From assembly GCA_017960475.1 (NCBI GenBank), contig JAGCZH010000006.1, positions 62,001 through 126,000 of the forward strand: a DNA stretch of 64,000 nt. The letters run 5' to 3'. Numbering within the stretch: the stretch's first letter is position 1; every line of letters begins with the position of its first letter. The notes below the pieces were generated by a model that was not told the DNA's origin, did no database searches, and was given only the letters and a program-made list of their open reading frames with translations. The stretch is from Bacteroidales bacterium. GTDB lineage: Bacteria > Bacteroidota > Bacteroidia > Bacteroidales > P3. Below, in pieces: positions 53,655 to 62,547 of this stretch. The position numbers and the translations under genes are program-made.

Positions 53655-56589
53655 TTTTTCTGCTTTGTGATTTTTTGGTATAACTCAAATAATTTGGCAA
53701 CACAGGTACTTTCTGTAAACTGACTACTGGCTTTCCACCCATATGCATCCATCACAGCTCGATCATTCTCCTGATGAGCATGTCGAAGTTGGGGTGGCAT
53801 AATAACAGGATCATATAAGTCTGCCAAACAAACTCCTTGCGATTGGTTGCGAGCATCAATTATTGCTTGAGCAGTTTGTTCAATTCTATTTCTTTGTTCT
53901 TCTGTTGGATTTGGCCAAGGGAAATTGTTGTATACAACATATTAGAGTAACGGTATCTCGTCTCAAGACGGCCGCATACAGCTCTCATCCATGCCATATG
54001 AACATTTGACTGCATAACACCCAAATGATATAGAGTTGCATCAGGTACAACATAAACCTGATTTGAGGCGATAACATCTGGAGATAGGTATGCCATTGGT
54101 ATATAGCGACGCTTTTCCGAACATACCGTAGGAACCGCGAGATATTGTGTTTGTGGCTGACGTATCTCAGCAAACATAGTTGGTGTCTCAGCCAACAATA
54201 CGGTATTTTTTCGGTCACTGGAAGCTCTCCATTTCTGCACTCGCTCAATTTTTTCTCGGATTATCGCATTCTTGGCATAAGTGACCAAAGACATATCTTT
54301 CAACCAGACACACCACCGTTGCTTAGAGTGAAGCATTTCTTGTGCACCAATGAATGGACGCAAGAATTGCTCTATCGAAGGGTCTTTTCGTAACAGTTCT
54401 TCATGCTCAGCAAAATCAATAGTGTAGTTGCCATTGTCAAGTGCAAAGCTACCATAGTTCATAGGAGAAACATCACATATGGGAGTATTTCGTTTCGCCA
54501 CGAAAACATCCGGAGCTTCCGTTAAGTATGCATTAATGTGGCTCACAATTTTCTGTTGGCTACTGTCGAACAATATCTTAACATCAGTATTTTCATATGA
54601 GAAACCAACAATTACACAATGTACATGAGCTTTGAGAGAGGACTCGCTATCCCAACGGAATGTACGGTGGGCAAAATCTATTGATATTCCATCCTTAAAC
54701 AGTGGTTCCCAAAGTGAGGCCACTTGCTCTCCTTGACAAATACTATTTGTTGATACAAATGCGGCTTGTGTATCTCTGCTGTTACGCATAATGTTAGAGG
54801 CTTTTTTATACCAACAACACACATAATCCATGTTGCCAACATTCTTCCATTTGGAACCAAACACAGATAGCATATCCTGTTTCTGATCATCAGACATCTG
54901 GCGTGCACCTACAAACGGAGGATTTCCAATAATGTAATCATAATGAACCTTATAATACTTCTTTTCGGGAATCTTTGGGCCACCCTCAATGTGAGAAGTC
55001 ACTAAGTTGATGTCTCCATATTCAAACGTTGGTTCGCTAGCCACTAATGGTTTTTCCTCCATGATAAGATAGGTGTTCTTTGCATGGATAGTAGGAATAT
55101 CTGATGGGTACTCGATAACATCCCATTCCATTTGCAGGGCATTCCCCTCACGAATATTGCTGTAGCTCTTTAACGGTAGGAAGTCGATGTCGTGGCGTAC
55201 TATCTTCTCTGTCTCGCGAAGCATCTGGGCTTCACTAATCCAGAGAGCAGTAGTGGCTACGGTGACGGCGAAGTCATTGATTTCGATGCCGTAGAACTGG
55301 TTGATGCTGACCTTGATGGGATTGGCTTCATCGAATCCTATGAACGACTGCCCATGATGGCGGGCAACAATGGCCTCGTTCTCCAAACGGCGAAGCGAGA
55401 GGTAGGTCTCGGTGAGGAAGTTGCCGCTGCCGCAGGCGGGGTCGAGGAATGTGAGTTTGGAGAGCTTGTTCTGATAGTCGTCGAGCAGCTTGTTCCTTTT
55501 TGCAGGCGAGCCGCCTGCGCTCCGACACTCCAGTATCTCGTCCAATTCGCGACGCAGGTCGTTGAGGAACAACGGGTCGATGACCTTGTGGATGTTCTCG
55601 ATGCTGGTGTAGTGCATACCACCGCTACGGCGCGTCTCAGGATTCAACGTGCTCTCGAAAACGGCGCCGAAAATGGTGGGCGATATCTCGCTCCAGTCGA
55701 AATCGAGGCTTGCGTTGTCGAGCAACGTCTTCTTCAGTTCGTCAGTGAACTGCGGTATCTCTATCTTTTCGGCAAAGAGGCCGCCATTGGTGTATGGGAA
55801 CGCCTTGAGGTCCTCCTTAAGGTACTTGCTGCGTTTATCCTGCGGAGTGTTGAGGGTTTCGAAAAGTTTGAGCAAAGCCTCACGGACATCCTCAACGGGG
55901 GTTCCATCCAGGTAGTCGTGGAACTGGTCATGTGCAAAGACACCGGCATCCTCGGCATAGAGGCAGAAGACAATACGTACACAAAGGATATTGAGCCAAC
56001 GGAGGGCCTCGGGAGAAGCATCGTCGTATTGTTTCAGCAGCGCATCGTAGATTCTACCCACTATCTCACCAGCCTGCATCGACACCTGCATCTCCTTGCT
56101 GATATGCTCGCTCTTCTGGTCGACAAGGAATTGCAGACGGTAGTATTCCTTTCCAAGGTCTTTCAGCATTATCTTCTGCGGCTCACCGTTAGGTTGCTCC
56201 ATATCGTACACCCAGAACTCGGCGAAGTTGCAGGTCACCACCCAGCGCGGATGGCGCGATAGTGGCAATCCAACGATATACTTCTTCGCCTGCTGGAAGG
56301 GGTTGAGCAACGAGCCGTCGCTTTGATGTATTGGGGCGCCGAGATTCTTGTCGATGCTCTTTTGCTCGATGAGCACGCGAGTGGCGGGAATGTAAACATC
56401 CATGAAGTTGGTGTTGTCCACCATCACCTTGTCCTCGAACTCGACGAAGGAATAAGGGTCTTCCACCCCAAGCACCTTCTGCAGCAGCTCAAGCCAGAAC
56501 TTCTGCGTGTCGCCTTTCTCATATCCTGTACCGTTCCACTTGGAGGCGAAAGCCTCTGCGGCTGCGGATTTTTGCTTTTCTGTGGCCAT
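53651..56589 (-). pseudogene. MmeI-like type IIG/IIL restriction-modification enzyme, frameshifted near its end
   Basis: The open frame 53860-56589 codes 909 residues; with a one-base correction the protein continues to the stop at 53651-53653 and would be about 980 residues. Order: N-terminal nuclease (FMDVYIPATRVLIEQKS, PD-(D/E)xK type), helical spacer, N6-adenine methyltransferase with motif I DPACGSGNFLTE near 382 and motif IV NPPF, then target recognition and C-terminal domain. The frame breaks at AATATG-TTG (53938-53943): one lost base turns YNNFPWPNPTEEQ into an off-frame tail. The part before about 55200 is AT-rich, the part after is GC-rich. The DUF262 gene ends 69 bases upstream. 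Methylation and cutting may still work or be lost; only an experiment can tell. Confidence 0.8.
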
Positions 56590-56658
56590 TGTCTGCCGAT
56601 TGATTATATAATTATAATGGTACGATATTTATTTTTGAAAACCAGGTCGTATTCTGCA

Positions 56659-58500
56659 TCAGATTGCCCTCCCGAACTCCCTAATGGTGTCTTCGCTGTC
56701 ACGTGAGGCAACGGGTTTGCCCATAGCGGTTGCAATACAATCCAACAGTTTTGACGCACGGTCGGTAATAAAACCATCAAAGTCATCGGTACGCAACAAC
56801 TTGGGGGCAAGCAAATGTGAACTCAAAGCTTTATCTATAACATCCTGCGACAATCCTTTGTTGGCCATTGTCACGATATATTCACTCGGAGCGCGGCCAC
56901 CGATAGAGCGGTTGGTTGACGCATAAATACAGGTCTTGTTGATGACAGAGTTCCATTTCTTCTCTGGCAACTTATGCTCTTCACAATAGTGAGCAGGGAA
57001 AATATGATGTATGTCTGTTTCCTCTTCAAGATATGACGCAATGCTCATCTGTTGAGCGGTCATGAAGTCAAGAGGAGTTTGTTTGAGTATCAAAGAGAGC
57101 ACACCTTTGTATGCGGCGCTATTACGTGTTTGAAGTGACAACAGGCGTGTCGCAAGGAAAGAGGCACGACTAACGGTATCGGGCACATCGCCTCCCGCTA
57201 TCCAACGGAATACCTCTACAATGTCAAGCGCATACCTAGTTTCATTAGCACTGCCATACAGCTCACCAAAGACACCACACCAATACCAACGGGCCAGCTT
57301 GTCAAGATTTGCCTGTGTGGACAGAACGTGATTGTGTGTGTTATCATAAGCAAAGATGGAGGCAAGGGGTATATACTGGGAAACATAAGGGATTAAATAT
57401 TCCGAATGTACCCCTTGGTGAATTAAGAAATTAGCCGCGTCATCGAATCCTTTGACCACAGCATCCCGAACTGTCTTATAGTCGGATAGTTTTAGTTTAA
57501 GAACGTCACGTTTCTTGCATGAGACTGCAAGTTCGGAGTTCTTTATACTGTTTTGATATGAAACCAGTAATGTAACTGCTTGCAGAAAATTGGTTTCCTC
57601 CACATCCCATAGCAGATAATTGTTCTTCTTTGGGCGCCCCAAAGGAGCATATCCATCATCTCCGGCAAAATAATTCTTGATATATTCCCAGTCTTTTTGG
57701 AGGTCGAACTCTTCAGCCGCAAACATAGCGGTAACCAGTTCAAATACCGTTAACGGAACCCCGCCTGTATTCACATTCTCAAAAATCTGACACACTGCTT
57801 CCCGTGAAGTGTCCTTGGTAAGCTGAATAACCGGTATTTTATAGGAAGTGATGCTTTGCAGGACCGATGTCATAAACTGGTTATACTGAGTACATACCGT
57901 TTGGTCAAATTTGTAATACTGGAAAAGACCCATCATCCAATTGTTTGTTTCCACTTGAGAGAACACAATATTAAGAGGGAACATCATATTCTCATATTCC
58001 ATCTCCGATGTACTCAAGTCCAGCGTCACATCACGGCCGATATTTGTGGTTAATCTCTTGTTTTCGGGTATTGAGATAACGGCTTCAAGTCGGTCAGCAT
58101 TTGGGTCAATACATTTTAGTATGTCAAGATAATAGTATCGATGGATTATCTTGTCCCTATTTGTGTCGACTCGGGTTTCGGTGGCTCCTTTGGACTTCAA
58201 TACCTGATATAAGGTTGTGAGTCGCTGCTGCCCATCGAGCACAAGGTCGTTCGGGGTAACTGTTTGCTTGTCTTTACCGACTCCAGTAAATAATCGATAT
58301 TTAAATCTCACAGAGTCACCACCATACTCTAAGAACATCAACGCACCCATCGGAAAACCCGAGGTGAGACTCTCGATGAGTTTGCATATTTTCTTATCGT
58401 CCCACACCCAGCTGCGCTGGAATTCAGGGAGTTGTGTGTTACCTTGCTCAATATTATCAAGCAAAATACGCAAATCTGTATCATTGGTTTTTGTAGCCAT
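56659..58500 (-). CDS. DUF262/DUF1524 (GmrSD-like) HNH protein
   Basis: A 613-residue protein with an N-terminal DUF262 domain (about 10-220) containing the LDGQQRLTTL motif (Asp89-Gly-Gln-Gln-Arg93), which in GmrSD/BrxU-type enzymes hydrolyses nucleotides and senses modified DNA. The C-terminal part has a DUF1524-like HNH nuclease site: DIHHIFPAHY near 497, then NKTC and NRSIGGR. Relatives are type IV restriction enzymes that attack modified phage DNA. It is upstream of, and probably co-transcribed with, the MmeI-like gene, and has its own promoter box (TAAATTTG, 58523-58530). Function is inferred; substrate modification unknown. Confidence 0.88.
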   Translation of the reverse strand: MATKTNDTDLRILLDNIEQGNTQLPEFQRSWVWDDKKICKLIESLTSGFPMGALMFLEYGGDSVRFKYRLFTGVGKDKQTVTPNDLVLDGQQRLTTLYQVLKSKGATETRVDTNRDKIIHRYYYLDILKCIDPNADRLEAVISIPENKRLTTNIGRDVTLDLSTSEMEYENMMFPLNIVFSQVETNNWMMGLFQYYKFDQTVCTQYNQFMTSVLQSITSYKIPVIQLTKDTSREAVCQIFENVNTGGVPLTVFELVTAMFAAEEFDLQKDWEYIKNYFAGDDGYAPLGRPKKNNYLLWDVEETNFLQAVTLLVSYQNSIKNSELAVSCKKRDVLKLKLSDYKTVRDAVVKGFDDAANFLIHQGVHSEYLIPYVSQYIPLASIFAYDNTHNHVLSTQANLDKLARWYWCGVFGELYGSANETRYALDIVEVFRWIAGGDVPDTVSRASFLATRLLSLQTRNSAAYKGVLSLILKQTPLDFMTAQQMSIASYLEEETDIHHIFPAHYCEEHKLPEKKWNSVINKTCIYASTNRSIGGRAPSEYIVTMANKGLSQDVIDKALSSHLLAPKLLRTDDFDGFITDRASKLLDCIATAMGKPVASRDSEDTIREFGRAI

Positions 58501-58522
58501 AGGTAGTTTTCATTTGAAATTG

Positions 58523-58530
58523 CAAATTTA
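58523..58530 (-). promoter_or_regulatory. Predicted -7 promoter box for the DUF262 gene
   Basis: TAAATTTG on the minus strand, 22 bases before the ATG, which gives a very short leader. Confidence 0.55.
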
Positions 58531-58608
58531 CGAAAAAATATTCGATTTTCACACAGGCGGATAAAAAGTAATGAGTTTGCACATTCTAGAAAGCCATAAA
58601 CCGCGGCG

Positions 58609-59775
58609 TCACCTGATAACCTTGCCGCTCTTGTCGATATAATGTATTTCCATATTGGCGTTTACCACCGCCGCAAGCCCTTCGTGGAAGTCATATGCCA
58701 CCTCCCACTGGCAAGGTATCACAACCTTGCCGCTCTTATCAATATACCCCCTCTTCCCGACGGCATTATTCACAACCGCCAGCCCTTCGGAAAAACCTCC
58801 TATGTAATCCCACTGGCAGGGTATCACCACCTTGCCGCTCTTGTCTATATACCCAAACTTCATGTCGGCATTCGCCACCTTTGCCAAGCCATTGGAAAAA
58901 CCGGATGCGTAATCCCATTGACAAGGTATCACAACCTTGCCGCTCTTGTCTATATATCCATACTTTATATCGGCATTCATCACCAATGCCAGCCCTTCCT
59001 TAAAACCTTCTACCGGTCCCCACTGGCAAGGTATAACAATCTTACCGCTCTTGTCAATAAAGCCATGCTTGCCGTCGGCATTCTTCACTGCCGCCAGCCC
59101 TTCATGAAAGTCATACGCAAGATTCCACTGGTAGGGTATCACCACCTCGCCGCTCTTGTCGATATAGCCATACTTCCCGTCGGAGTTCTTCACATTCGCA
59201 AGCCCTTCATGAAAGTCACCTGCATCCTTCCACTGGCAAGGAATGACCTCTTTGCCGTTCTTGTCGACATAGCCCCAATCCCCGTCGGCATTTTTCACCT
59301 TAACCAGACCCTCGGAAAAAAGCCATGAATCATTCCACTGGCAAGGTATCACAACATTGCCGCTCTTGTCGACAAAACCATACTTACCGTCGGCATTCTT
59401 CACCGCCGCCAGCCCATCGAAAAAACCACTTATACGATTCCACTGACAAGGTATTATCTCCTTGCCACTCTTGTCAATATAACCACGCTTCCCGTCGTCA
59501 TTCTCCACCAGAGCCAGACCGTCGGAAAAATCCCATGTCCCCTTCCAATTGCAAGGTATCACCACCTTGCCGCTTCTGTCGATAAAGCCCCACTTCATCT
59601 CTTCATTCCGAATAACATACAACTCACCAACCTCCTTGTCCAACTTTGCCAGACGCGCTTCCAACTCTTTCAACAAATCGTCGCCGGCATTATCCTGAGC
59701 CTCTGCTCTATTGCCCCATAAGCAACCGAGAGCGAAAACAATGCTGAATGTCAAATAAAATTTTATGTGTTTCAT
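58609..59775 (-). CDS. Exported WG-repeat protein
   Basis: A 388-residue protein with signal peptide MKHIKFYLTFSIVFALGC... cut after AEA. The mature part is ten near-identical units of about 33 residues with the core (W/Y)G(F/Y)(I/V)DKSGKVVIPCQW and GL-x-x-V-x-N-A. WG repeats form beta-propeller-like or rod structures; the role is not known, although they are common in exported Bacteroidales proteins. DNA of the units is also repeated (each has a CTTGCCGCTCTTGTC word on the plus strand), so unit number may vary by recombination. It is alone, with a promoter (TAAATTTG) at 59847-59854. Confidence 0.88.
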   Translation of the reverse strand: MKHIKFYLTFSIVFALGCLWGNRAEAQDNAGDDLLKELEARLAKLDKEVGELYVIRNEEMKWGFIDRSGKVVIPCNWKGTWDFSDGLALVENDDGKRGYIDKSGKEIIPCQWNRISGFFDGLAAVKNADGKYGFVDKSGNVVIPCQWNDSWLFSEGLVKVKNADGDWGYVDKNGKEVIPCQWKDAGDFHEGLANVKNSDGKYGYIDKSGEVVIPYQWNLAYDFHEGLAAVKNADGKHGFIDKSGKIVIPCQWGPVEGFKEGLALVMNADIKYGYIDKSGKVVIPCQWDYASGFSNGLAKVANADMKFGYIDKSGKVVIPCQWDYIGGFSEGLAVVNNAVGKRGYIDKSGKVVIPCQWEVAYDFHEGLAAVVNANMEIHYIDKSGKVIR

Positions 59776-59995
59776 ACTTTAAACGAAAATATTTTACCAT
59801 TTTACAATAATGTTCTCATTGATATTATGATGTGGTTTTGGAATTGCAAATTTACACAAATATTCTGGATGTACACCCTCTCACTATAAAAAGAAGACAG
59901 AAAGCACAGATTTCACGGAAATTCGAGATTAAAACAATAATGAATAATTCCTGTACACGAGGAGGTGGGCGGACCCTATGACGGAATGGAATAGG

Positions 59996-60026
59996 TTCGC
60001 TATAAGTCCGCTATGAGTCCGCTAAG
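59996..60026 (-). repeat. 11-bp tandem repeat (AGCGGACTCAT), locus 3
   Basis: Three consecutive units seen on the plus strand as TTCGCTATA, AGTCCGCTATG, AGTCCGCTAAG; the last two are close to the consensus unit. Third place in this window with this unit. Confidence 0.75.
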
Positions 60027-60235
60027 AATGGGAATCGACGGGGGCGAAAGTAGAAAATGATACTGAACAAAAAAGTTGATTTATTGTATTTAAACATATT
60101 CTTTTTAATTGTCCACAAATCATTATAAATCAGAAAAAGATATTAACAAAACACTTAATGCCTTATATCTCAACACATTAAACTATTTTATGTATTTTTT
60201 TTCAAAAAAAAGTGCTCTAATTCAATTTCTTTATG

Positions 60236-60243
60236 TAATTTTG
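60236..60243 (+). promoter_or_regulatory. Predicted -7 promoter box for the HU gene
   Basis: TAATTTTG matches TAnnTTTG and lies 73 bases before the HU ATG. Confidence 0.55.
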
Positions 60244-60315
60244 CAATTCCGTTTTGGAAGAAAAAACGAAAAAAAAATACAAACATAATTATCAATTTTT
60301 TAAATTACTAGTAAA

Positions 60316-60600
60316 ATGACAAAAGCAGAAATCGTAGCTTCTATCTCCGAGAAGACTGGTATCGAAAAAGTGGCTGTTTTGGCCGTTGTAGAAGAATTCA
60401 TGACTACCGTTAAGGACGCCATGATTGGCGGTGAGAATGTTTATCTGAGAGGTTTCGGCAGCTTCATCATCAAGCGTCGCGCTGAAAAGACTGGCCGTAA
60501 CATCAGCAAGAACACCTCTGTTATTGTTCCCGCTCACAACATTCCCGCTTTCAAACCTTCCAAGACTTTCTTGAACGAGGTTAAGGAAAATGTGAAGTAA
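60316..60600 (+). CDS. HU-family DNA-binding protein
   Basis: A 94-residue nucleoid protein. It begins TKAEIVASISEKTGIEKVAV and has the beta-arm region around LRGFGSFIIKRRAEKTGRN, with Pro in the arm tip at VPAHNIPAFKPSK, and a basic C-terminus. It bends DNA without strong sequence need, and is usually highly expressed, which fits the single-gene transcript with a strong promoter and strong terminator. HU and IHF in this phylum are hard to separate; HU is preferred. Confidence 0.94.
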   Translation: MTKAEIVASISEKTGIEKVAVLAVVEEFMTTVKDAMIGGENVYLRGFGSFIIKRRAEKTGRNISKNTSVIVPAHNIPAFKPSKTFLNEVKENVK

Positions 60601-60620
60601 ATCCAACTCACAAAGGATAA

Positions 60621-60652
60621 AAAAGGTTGGCATCAATGTATGCCAACCTTTT
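60621..60652. terminator. Terminator between HU and signal peptidase genes
   Basis: A 13-bp stem (AAAAGGTTGGCAT with ATGCCAACCTTTT) and 6-base loop, followed by T6 on the plus strand; the A run before it gives a T tract on the minus strand too. It can end both convergent transcripts. Confidence 0.85.
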
Positions 60653-60670
60653 TTTTATGCCTTGAGGAAA

Positions 60671-62458
60671 TTATAGCTTTCTTTTGAAGAGGCGGTTCCA
60701 GCGTGTTTTGCGAGAATCTTGGTCACGAGAGAAGACCACCATGGAAGCGCGGCCCACAATGTGGTCTTCGGGGACGAAACCCCAGAAACGGCTGTCGGCA
60801 CTGTTGTGGCGGTTGTCGCCCATCATCCAATAGTAATCCATCTTGAAGGTGTATTCAGTGGTCTCTTTGCCATTGATTATTATCTTGCCATCGCGTGTCT
60901 CAAGGGTGTTGTTCTCGAAAAACTCTATGGCACGACGATAGATGGGTAGGTTGTCGGCGGTGAGAGCGATGGTTTTCCCCTTTGCGGGAATGGTGACGGG
61001 ACCGTAGTTGTCGACAGACCAAGAATAGCCAGCGGCATGGGGGAAGAGTTGTAGACCTGAATAGCCCTGCATAGCTGAGAGGGGCATGATTTCGGCGACC
61101 ATACCGCTGCTTTCAAGTTTTGCCTTTGTCTGGCTTGTCAATGGCAGGGTATAGGTCTCGAACATCAGCTCGAACTCTTTGTCGGGGATGCCGAGTGCTT
61201 TGAAGGTGCCGCGGAGGGTGTCGATAACAGAGCGTCCGTCGAGGGTGGACATTATCTTTACCCTTACCAGCCGAGAGCTGTCGGCATGGGTATACTCCAT
61301 AGGTTCGAGGTCGAGGAAGTTGACATTCCGCTCAATGGCGGCTATTTGAGAGTCGTTCATGAAGGCATACTGGTAAATGCCTATCATGTTGCAGTCTTCG
61401 TTGGAAATGCCGATGGAGTGGAAAAATGAGGCGTCTTTCTGCATTTTGGCCATCTCGACATCATCGAGGACTGTACCCATGCGGACAAGGCTATTTACGA
61501 AATCGGCCATGCTTTCTTTCATGCGAATGGCGTAGGTGAACTCCAAATCGGCGGGATTCTCGATGGCATTGCCGTTGATAAAAACCTGCTGATGTTTTAT
61601 TTCCAAAGTCTCACCTGGAAGACCTATGCAACGCTTAATGAAGTTCTCTCTTTTGTCGAGAGGACGAACCACGACTTTGCCGAAACGCTGGCGGTCGCTG
61701 TGAACTGTCTCACGGCCGAATTCCCGTACAAGATCGTGATAGGAGGCATTGCTTTGGAAGGCTGTGCACACGGTGTCGCCGTCGGGGTAGTTGAAAACAG
61801 TGGCGTCGAAACGTTTGACATGGCTAGTGCCTGGAAAGCGATGGTATGGCAGCTTGATCCAGGGCAGATATGACTCGCACTCGCCTTTTGAGAAAGGCAT
61901 GACGTTATGTACCAATGGGAACGACAAGGGGGTGATTACCGACCTAGGACCATAAGCCATCTTGCTAACCATGAGGTAGTCGCCCACAAGGAGCGATTTC
62001 TCCATTGAGGATGAGGGTATTTTATAGAACTCGAAGCAGTTACCCCTGATGATAACGGCGGCGACAAGGGCGAATACTATGGCGTCGAGCCACTCACGTG
62101 CCTGGCTGTATTTGACAGCGGGATGGGTGGCTGGGTCTTGGTATTCCAATTTGCTCAATCCGAGATAAGGAATATATGCGAAGGGCATGATGACGGCGAG
62201 GGTTTGTTCCCAGAAGCCGTGGCGTCCAAAGACTTTGGCTGTCTCGACAACGAGCATCAAGAAGGTGAATATGTTGATGGCCGGAATAAGGAAATATATG
62301 TACCATTTCCAGTTCTTGCCGCAGATTTTTATCCACAAAACGATGTTGTAGATGGGTATGAGGGCTTTCCAAGGGGCAATGCCGACTTTTTTGAACACGA
62401 AGCAAAGTCCGATGAAGGGACCAAAAATGTAGATTAGGGCAAAAAGATTATAGAGCAT
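60671..62458 (-). CDS. lepB: Signal peptidase I (LepB), large form
   Basis: A 595-residue membrane protease that cuts signal peptides at the inner membrane. N-terminal helices lie at about 1-22, 52-72 and 85-100. The S26 core follows: catalytic Ser151 in IPSSSMEKSLLVGDY, general-base Lys near 275 in NFIKRCIGLPGE, and box E GDNRHNSADSRFWGFVP. A long insertion between Lys and box E makes it larger than E. coli LepB, as in related genomes. I start it at the ATG at 62458; the open frame reaches 62608 through a low-complexity stretch that comes from tandem TTAAGGTTAAAG repeats and overlaps the glycosyltransferase gene. Confidence 0.88.
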   Translation of the reverse strand: MLYNLFALIYIFGPFIGLCFVFKKVGIAPWKALIPIYNIVLWIKICGKNWKWYIYFLIPAINIFTFLMLVVETAKVFGRHGFWEQTLAVIMPFAYIPYLGLSKLEYQDPATHPAVKYSQAREWLDAIVFALVAAVIIRGNCFEFYKIPSSSMEKSLLVGDYLMVSKMAYGPRSVITPLSFPLVHNVMPFSKGECESYLPWIKLPYHRFPGTSHVKRFDATVFNYPDGDTVCTAFQSNASYHDLVREFGRETVHSDRQRFGKVVVRPLDKRENFIKRCIGLPGETLEIKHQQVFINGNAIENPADLEFTYAIRMKESMADFVNSLVRMGTVLDDVEMAKMQKDASFFHSIGISNEDCNMIGIYQYAFMNDSQIAAIERNVNFLDLEPMEYTHADSSRLVRVKIMSTLDGRSVIDTLRGTFKALGIPDKEFELMFETYTLPLTSQTKAKLESSGMVAEIMPLSAMQGYSGLQLFPHAAGYSWSVDNYGPVTIPAKGKTIALTADNLPIYRRAIEFFENNTLETRDGKIIINGKETTEYTFKMDYYWMMGDNRHNSADSRFWGFVPEDHIVGRASMVVFSRDQDSRKTRWNRLFKRKL

Positions 62459-62459
62459 G

Positions 62460-62547
62460 AGGGGAATTGAAAATTGAAAATTAAAAGTCGAAAGTTGTAA
62501 GTTGAAAGCGTTAAGGTTAAAGTTAAGGTTAAAGTTAGAATAAAACG
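62460..62547. repeat. Short AT-rich tandem repeats before lepB
   Basis: Words such as GTTAAGGTTAAA and GAAAATTAAAAG are repeated. They extend the lepB reading frame in silico with an Asn/Phe/Leu-rich stretch that is unlikely to be translated. Similar words occur in other gaps of the window. Confidence 0.5.

Larger units (their letters stand above)
59776..60315. other. Gap between WG-repeat gene and HU gene, no gene seen
   Basis: This 540-base AT-rich region holds the WG-gene promoter box (59847-59854, minus), the 11-bp tandem repeat (59996-60026) and the HU promoter box TAATTTTG (60236-60243). No reading frame of coding character, tRNA or structured RNA was found. Confidence 0.6.
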
